A DNA stretch of 64,000 bases from Muricea muricata (Eukaryota > Cnidaria > Anthozoa > Malacalcyonacea > Plexauridae), in the NCBI GenBank assembly GCA_963855995.1, contig OY979718.1:36285059-36349058 (forward strand). The letters are read 5' to 3'. The position numbers and the translations under genes are program-made. Below the pieces are notes generated by a model. It had not been told where the DNA came from. It saw nothing but the letters and a program-made list of their open reading frames with translations, and made no database searches. Below, in pieces: positions 57,191 through 64,000 of this stretch (the first letter of the stretch is position 1; each line of letters begins with the position of its first letter).

Positions 57191-57531
57191 GCCAACCATT
57201 GATGCCAACGAATACCGTAGGCTCAACATGCAAATAACTCAATTATCTGCTAGCAGATAACTGAGTTATCTGCAGATTGCGTGATAGTCGCATTTATCTG
57301 CATGCAATTGACCAATTACAGCGCATAAAGCAACTGCAATGTATAATAATCGCTATTATTATATAGACTATCAACAATCTGATTGGCTCCTCTACTAGTA
57401 GGATACATTGAACTTTAGTATTTTCACACAAGTGAACATAAGAAATCCGACGTTGTGATTGGTCCAATATGACGTGACATTCCTTTATATTCACCTACAG
57501 GTGAATACAACAGTAAAAACAAGTTTACAAA

Positions 57532-57720
57532 ATGGCGACTAGCCGCCGTTTTGTACAAATTACGGACGAAGAAATAAACAAAATTAAAATAACTTGTGTA
57601 AAAATACTAAAACAATTATTCGCCTCAGGCTCGGTGATTTTCGGGAAATATTCACCTCGACTTCGTCTCGGTGAATATTCCCCGATAATCACCTCGCCTT
57701 CGGCGAATAATTGTTAAATA
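57532..57720 (+). pseudogene. Crypton-type start exon running into a palindrome
   Basis: MATSRRFVQITDEEINKIK is the opening of many Crypton-derived proteins. After about 25 codons the frame enters a near-perfect palindrome (57614-57718, arms with 'acaattattcgcc') and stops. Inverted and direct CCAAT motifs lie at 57458 and 57464, about 70 bp upstream. Confidence 0.55.
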
Positions 57721-58149
57721 ATACGACAATGGTAGGATGTTAGCTCATAGCAGAGAAACCAAGATGGCGGCTAAAAGTTTTTCGATCGCAAAAAATCTTG
57801 TTTTGAGTATTTTGCCAGTCTTTCTTGGCCATAAGTACAACACATAAACCTAGATGAAGCTTTTGAAGGTTAGTACTTGATTTAAATGTCACCTAAAAAA
57901 GTATGAAATACAGTGTTTTACGAATTAATGCTGAATAAGTCTCCCGAAAGCTGGAGAAGATTATAATTGTTTTGAATTGTTACAATAACAAAAATTGTGC
58001 TCAATTTTGAGGTCAACAAGCGCTTGTTTCGCCCAAAACATTTATATTTTTTAAGAATTTGAAGCTTTTGGCAAAATTTGTTAAAACATTCTTTTTAATA
58101 ATCTTAAGTTGTTTACATTGCTAAACTGACTATATTTTAGTAAAATATA

Positions 58150-59071
58150 ACTGCTTAAAGAATTGATAAGCCAACAGTTCGGACTTGAAACTGTCTAAGT
58201 GGACAAACTCGGGCGGCGATGCAAGGAAATTCGAGAGCGAAAAAATAGCAATACGGTAGTATCCTGATACCACGACGCTTACAATCGAGGGAACGGATAG
58301 CAGCAAACTAAAGGCTAAACTTGCCTTAATAGCAAACGACGAGCCTGAGGCGACCAAAACAACTTTTGAGGACACCGTAACTGACAAAAAAACCAAACAT
58401 GGCTGCAACGAAGACGACGAAATTGCAGAAGCAACAGCCAACGACAATAACCATTTTAAGACGCAGATCCAAACTGATTATAGATCCGATATAATGAAAT
58501 ATTTGCAACAGCTAGCGAATAAAATGGAAGCGAAGTTTGAAGAGTTGGCCAACGACATGAGAAGCTTAAAAGCCACCACTGAACCAGTGGCAGATCTAGC
58601 GTAAGTCAGAATAAATTACCACAGCTCATTCTAGGATATATTTACATTTTAAAATACCTTCAAAGTAACTTCATTGGTTAGATTTTATTCTTTTGAAATT
58701 CATAACCTATGACATTGTTATAAAGTTATTTTGAATATAAAATTTATTTTGACTTATCCTCGATCCGCCACTGCACTGAACTATCGGGCGAAATACTGAA
58801 GAAATGCACGTAACCTGAATGAATCGCTTGAAAACTTGAAGAAGAAAATTACAACTTTTACTTGAAAGAGAAAGTCCACAACCAGTCTTATTTGATCTCA
58901 GAATTATCAGTTAAGATAAAAGATCTTGAAAATGAACGAAGTAGCCTTCTGATTGTTGTCAGGATTTTACAAACAGAAGGTCATATGATGCACGAGAATG
59001 AAAAATCCTACATTGGGCGTGGGAGCACAGTTAAAGAGAGAAACACTCGACGAATAAAAATAAAATATTAA
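58150..59071 (+). pseudogene. LINE ORF1 fragment, interrupted by a hAT MITE
   Basis: KWTNSGGDARKFESEKIAI is the same N-terminal module as at 31900 (GKWRSPRGGTWEF). A premature TAG follows where a Trp is expected, then an acidic linker, a helix (DIMKYLQQLANKMEAKFEEL) and, after the MITE, a coiled coil with SELSVKIKDLENERSSL. No esterase or ORF2 follows. Confidence 0.6.
58585..58773. repeat. hAT-type MITE, CAGTGGCGGATC family, copy 2
   Basis: A 189-bp element with an exact 8-bp duplication, cactgaac, at 58577-58584 and 58774-58781. It is inverse to, and about 90% similar to, the copy at 18906-19128. Confidence 0.88.
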
Positions 59072-60480
59072 GCAATACTAGCGACTCAGAACACATCAAA
59101 ATTGTTGATCAACAGGAGAATGATCTTTTCGAAAACCTCGCAACATTCTGCGTGCATGGATCACGCTATCGTGCATTTCACTACCACTCATTTCCACTCC
59201 TTTCATTACCACGCCACGGCATTTGGGCGCCATCTTGATGCATTATCTGGCAGAGGCTTCTTTTCTTTGCCTTTTTCCGGCTCTCCCTGCGCGACTCTTT
59301 CTTTCCCAGGTGAAACTTTAGGTAAGCCTCTCATCTTATGTTAAATCTAAAAAGCCTCTTCCACAGAATAGAAATCTACTAGAAAGTTTTCTCTCGTCGA
59401 AACGTGACATCGTTCTATCGAGCTAAACGCGTCGTCTAAAGCTTCGACGCTTTTTGTATATCTTCCTCTTCCTCTCGATGTCGTCGTTTGGGCGGGATTG
59501 CCTGCTGGGGAGCAACTTCTTCTGACGGGGAAAAAGTTTCACTAGGATATTCTTACCTGGATCTCTTGCCCGTTCGCGCCTTATTTACAAACTTTGTCAC
59601 GATTGACAAGTATTCCCCACAGAGCTCAAGTCTAGAGTTAGTGCAACTGACCGTGGCTATCATATTTAAGAACAATATACTGACTTCTGATTACTTTTTT
59701 GTTAGTGTACTATTTGCTTTTGTTTATCTGGTAGATACATGTACTAACCATGGACGTCACATATACTCTAGATAGCGCATCTGTATATCAAAAGGGAAAG
59801 CCAAAGATCTCAGCGGTATCCTTTCATAACAATAGGCGGCGGCCATGTTAGTCGTTCCCACTCATAAAAACCATAATAATGACATAGTCCGTGCTTCTAA
59901 TGAGAAGTTTCGTCAAATCCGTACGTGCGTGCGTCAGACCGTCAGTATCTTGGAAATCTAATCATATGCAATACATGCATATACAGGTTATTAATATTGG
60001 TGACATTGAACTCAAGATATGACTGGGCTAGAACGCGCGAGTATATGTATACATCTTCACAACGAAAACTCTTCCAGCACTTAGCAAGATAAACTCCAAA
60101 CATATTTCAGCAATCCTTCGCTTTATCTAATCTATTTTACGAGCAATTGCAACGATATTTTTTATAGCACTGCCGATGAAGTATAATGTAGGATACAAGG
60201 TTCAGGTTTTAATTTCGATTTTGCAGCAAAAAGCCACTAATGACAGCTTCAAAGCCCACACGCACTGATCATGAGATTCAGCAAAGGGATTTAAGACTTC
60301 AAAAGGGAATAAATCGGTCCATTAAAGAAAACTGCAACAGCTATATAAATCTAGTGAGCCAAACTGGTATAAAATTTCCAAAGCTAAAATGCTTTATATA
60401 GGTTTTCAGTTATTTGCTTAATTTGCTGAATCGCGTCCGCTTCGATATAGACAGACTACAGTAGCGTCCAATCATTGGCC
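59072..60480. other. No gene identified
   Basis: Moderately GC-richer sequence around 59130-59620 with short + frames, a GTAAGC donor-like site at 59321 and no recognisable product. It may hold decayed exons or repeat cassettes. Confidence 0.25.
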
Positions 60481-60803
60481 CGATTTATACTAGAGACGGA
60501 TGATCCGTCTGGACGAACTTGGGCAAGAAAAAATAGTGCATCTAATAATTCGACTGTGTATAAACGCGGGCAAGCAGACGCGTACGGATCATCCGTCAAG
60601 ACGAACTATCTGCGTAGTTCGTCTTTTCAGACGAATTTGCTCGCGTAGTTCGTCTTGACGGATGATCCATATCCGTCTGTTTGCCCGCGTTTATACACAG
60701 ACAAGTTATCAGACGAACTATCTTTTTACGTAGTTCGTCTGGATAGTCCGTCTTGTGTTTAAACTTAATTAGACGGATGATCTTTCAGACGAATGAGCCG
60801 TCT
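60481..60803. repeat. Stem-rich repeat built from 'agacgaact' and 'gacggatgatcc' motifs
   Basis: At least eight 'gacgaa(c/t)' motifs in both orientations and four 'gacggatgatcc'-type motifs lie in 320 bp, along with paired 'cccgcgtttatacacag' segments. This gives several alternative stems. It is probably a MITE whose transposase-binding repeats were multiplied. Confidence 0.6.
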
Positions 60804-61950
60804 TAGATAGATAGATAGATAAACCTTTATTTAAACACATTAATCTTCTCAACATTAGCTGATTTCCAGAAGGGATGTGCATATAAAAATTATTACATTT
60901 TATAAATAATAATGGAAATAATAATAACAAATTTTTAGATGTATTAACTACTAAAATTACTCTGTTGTACGTACGTGTAGACATATCTCTACATAACTAA
61001 ATTATTATTACAACTTAGGAAACAATTAAATTATGGTTGAGGTCGAGGAGGAAAGTTTGTTAATAAAGATGTTACAGGATGTCGAATTTCGTATCTCTTC
61101 AGGTATTTTATTCCAAAGCTTAGCCCCACTATATTGAAAACTGTTTTTTAAAAACTCTGTTTTCGGTCTTGGAATATGAAGCTTTGTCGATGAGCCTCTT
61201 AATTCATATTCATGAATTTCATTTACTTTACGAAAAGCCTCACATAGTCGTTGTGGGGCTAAACCATTTACTATTTTGTACATTAACCTTGCTTTTAGTT
61301 GAGCTCTGCGCTCTTCAAGAGTTACCCAACCTAAGGATTTTCGAGCCAAGATAGACTGACCATGCTCATTATTCAGGTTCATGATCACTCTAGCCGCTCT
61401 ATTTTGGAGTTTTTGTAGACGTTCACTTAGTCCTTTATTACATGTATCCCATATTTCGCAGCAATAATCGAAATAAGGTTGAGTTAAGGCATTATAAACT
61501 GTTACCAGAGTGCTTTGCTCAACATAATCCTTTATCCTCATAATTGCTCCTATACCTGATGTTATTTTACTGCTGATATGGTCAATATGCTTTTCCCAAC
61601 TCAAATTTTCATCTAGTTTAACTCCAAGTACTTTGGTGTTTCTCACTTTCTTAATCACTTGGTTTTCTATTTTAATCCCTCGTTCGGTATCTATACTATT
61701 TGTTTTATTCCTTGATCCAATTAAAATATACTCGGTTTTCCCAATATTTAAACTAAGCTTATTTGCACACAGCCATTTCCGGACATTCCCCATATCAATA
61801 TCCGCCCTCCCTTCCACCTCATCCACTGTTTCACCAACTGCCGTTAAGTTGGTATCGTCAGCAAATAACCTAGAAGTTGTGCCATTAAGACAGTTTGGCA
61901 AATCGTTAATATAGATGAGGACATAAATATCTATTGTTCTGCACACTTGG
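60804..61950 (-). pseudogene. CR1-like LINE, 5' truncated, with TATC tail
   Basis: An open minus-strand frame of over 300 codons starts at the motif C region (YINDLPNCL, RLFADDTNL) and runs through ANKLSLNIGKTEYILIGSR and TKVLGVKLDENLSWEKHID to the C-terminus (SFQYSGAKLWNKIPEE). The 3' end carries a (TATC)n tail at 60804-60821. The frame from motif C to the stop is uninterrupted, so this is a recent insertion that was 5' truncated at about 61950. It lacks the endonuclease and motifs A and B. Confidence 0.82.
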
Positions 61951-61984
61951 CAGTTGTTCCACTTGTTAGGAGATGAGGTATATG

Positions 61985-62735
61985 CCCTCAATCCTCATTA
62001 TTCCCTTTTTTATGTGTTTGCTCTTATTTCTCAATCTTAAAATGTCTTTAAAAATTAAAATGACTTCACAAACTACATCCAGCTTAAATGTGAAGTCATT
62101 CGGAAGTGGACGCCGAAAAGAAAATTGACTTTGAATCCAAGCATAGTTCAACTCATAATATAATGCAATATTTGCAAATAAGCTTCCATTATTTCAATTT
62201 TTGTGGGCCTGGATGTTTTTCTCAATCCTAAAATGCATTTCAAAATCAAAATGACTTTACAAACCACATCCAGTTCAAATTTGAAGTCATTTGGAAGTGG
62301 ACGCCGAAAAGAAAATTGACATTGAATGCAAGCCATGTTACTGTTATGATGCAATATTTGCAAATAACCTTCCATTATTTCAATTTTTGTGTGCCTGGAT
62401 GTTTTTCTCAATCCTAAAATGCATTTCAAAATCATAATGACTTTACAAACTACATCCAGTTCAAATTTGAAGTCATTTGGAAGTGGACGCCGAAAAGAAA
62501 ATTGACACTGAATGCAAGCCATGTTACTGTTATGATGCAATATTTGCAAATAACCTTCCATTATTTCAATTTTTTGTGCCTGGATGTCTTTCTCAATCCT
62601 AAAATGCATTTCAAAATCAAAATGACTTTAAAAACCACACCCAGTTCAAATTTGAAGTCATTTGGAAGTGGATGCCGAAAAGAAAATTGACATTGAATGC
62701 AAGCCATGTTACTGTTATGATGTAATATTTACCAT
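61985..62735. repeat. Tandem repeat, unit about 185-191 bp, four copies
   Basis: The landmark 'gacgccgaaaagaaaattga' recurs at 62109, 62300, 62485 and 62670 (the last with one base change). The minus-strand open frame across it only reads repeat units. Confidence 0.85.
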
Positions 62736-64000
62736 TTGTGTTACATTGTATTGTATTATTTTATTACTTTCACAGTGACATTTTACAAGTGCCATAATGT
62801 CCAGCAGTCTTGGAAAAGAATTGGAACTAAGCATGAACTAGAAAAGGTATTTTCAACTGAAACCATTATTCATTGATTAGGCCATTTTTTATGATTTTTA
62901 AAACCAACCAAATTATGTCTGAGTGCTACCATTAACAGGTACTACTGTCCACACCAACAATCATGACTCATGTTCCTTTCAAATTAATTCGGTCATTGTA
63001 TTTTAAATGATAAAAACACATTTCAAACACATGAAAATAAACACATGGGTGGGTGGGACCTAATTATTGGCATTCTGCCAGGCCAGGCATAATTTAAATC
63101 ATTATTATACAGTGCATCATAATAAATGTACAAAAATATCAGAATTTTTAAGATCATTTCTTGCAGGCTATTAAAGAAAACAAAAAAGAAAAGATGAAAA
63201 TGAATATTTATTAAATCACAGATTATTATTTATGATACAATCTATTTTTGTGTGAATATAATGAAAATGTTTATAACTTTATACAGTAGACAAAATATTC
63301 CACAATGTGCAGGTTTTTGTCACCCAGCACTGATAGAATGAGGTTGATGTTTTCAGATACTGTAATCATATCTTCAAGATTGTAATAGTAATATCACAGA
63401 GATCTATAAAAAACACTTTCATGGTTAACTATTAGAGGAATTGATTTACTTCAGGTTATTGGGGAAGGGGGGGGGGGGCTGAGTTAATCCCCAGGCAATT
63501 ATCAAAGAAAAAAAATAAAATATTTGGCCCTTATGACCATATAGGCAATTTTGTTTTGATGTCAACATGTATGGCTCCTTGAGCCTGTCTGGTGTCTTTA
63601 CTAATAACGCATGCTGCCTCAGTTGACTGTCAGGCCCTGCTTTACGACCAGTCCTGGTTCAGCAACCTTCCTACCAGATTGTTGCATCCATGATGCTGGT
63701 GTAATTCAAACCTTTACAGTGAACATATGACTGAAAATTTTATTTTCATTCCTAAAAAGGGCGTTTCAGATTATATAGCATATGGCATGAAGTTGTATAC
63801 TGAATGCCTGTAAATTAGTAAAAAACTGAATGCATGTAAAATCAGTAAATTGAAGTAAAGGGATTTAAAATTACAAATACTCAAATTTTCCTTAAAAATG
63901 CAAAATCCTTTAACGTTTTCCATGTACTTACGTTATTAACGAGTTGTGAACAAGCTGATCATCATCCAGAGGATGAAAGCAGTGGCTTTCAATCAGTTTT
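62736..64000. other. No gene seen
   Basis: AT-rich sequence with a G-homopolymer at about 63466-63478. No open frame or repeat family was recognised. Confidence 0.35.

Noticed and set aside
62148..62609. 153-codon minus-strand frame
   Set aside because: It consists of repeat units of the 185-bp tandem array, with no recognisable domain.

Overview
The window is a piece of a metazoan nuclear genome. It is AT-rich, its genes have spliceosomal introns, and most of it is transposable-element debris. The mix of Crypton/DUF3504 fragments, Gypsy, BEL/Pao, CR1-like LINEs, Penelope-like elements, a Polinton derivative and many hairpin MITEs suggests a cnidarian, perhaps an anthozoan. That placement is inference, because no ribosomal or mitochondrial marker is present.

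Only two host genes are well supported. The first is a two-exon GT31 (beta-1,3-galactosyltransferase family) gene at 17153-20654 on +, with a 2.44 kb phase-1 intron full of MITEs. The second is an intronless, full-length lathosterol oxidase / sterol C5-desaturase gene at 53697-54542 on +. Its promoter side is occupied by one hAT-type element nested inside another.

Layout. 1-3147: unannotated sequence and MITE pieces. 3148-11130: a nested stack. A BEL/Pao retroelement on - was hit by a 5.27 kb Polinton-type element with about 800 bp terminal inverted repeats, a 6 bp target duplication and a polB-like gene that stops before the polymerase domain. LINE 3' ends were added on one side, and one of these was split by a Crypton 5' cassette. 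11551-16180: two broken LINEs on -, the second split by 1.1 kb of pentanucleotide repeat. 17-21 kb: the GT31 gene. 21.5-24.6 kb: foldback elements and a LINE end. 26.5-29.2 kb: a LINE whose reverse transcriptase lost motif A. 30.2-37.25 kb: a Gypsy element on - interrupted by an opposite-strand CR1-like LINE with an SGNH-hydrolase ORF1. 37.3-39.2 kb: a Mutator-like non-autonomous element. 40.9-42.9 kb: a Penelope-like element with inverted termini. 43-50 kb: foldbacks, Crypton and Penelope pieces. 50.9-53.6 kb: nested hAT elements. 53.7-54.5 kb: the desaturase gene. 56-62.7 kb: palindromes, Crypton and LINE pieces, and a satellite of about 185 bp.

The genes do not form an operon or pathway. 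The informative content is the order of insertions, many fixed by exact target-site duplications, and the short Polinton derivative, which keeps a long open, probably spliced gene for an exonuclease-containing but polymerase-less protein.
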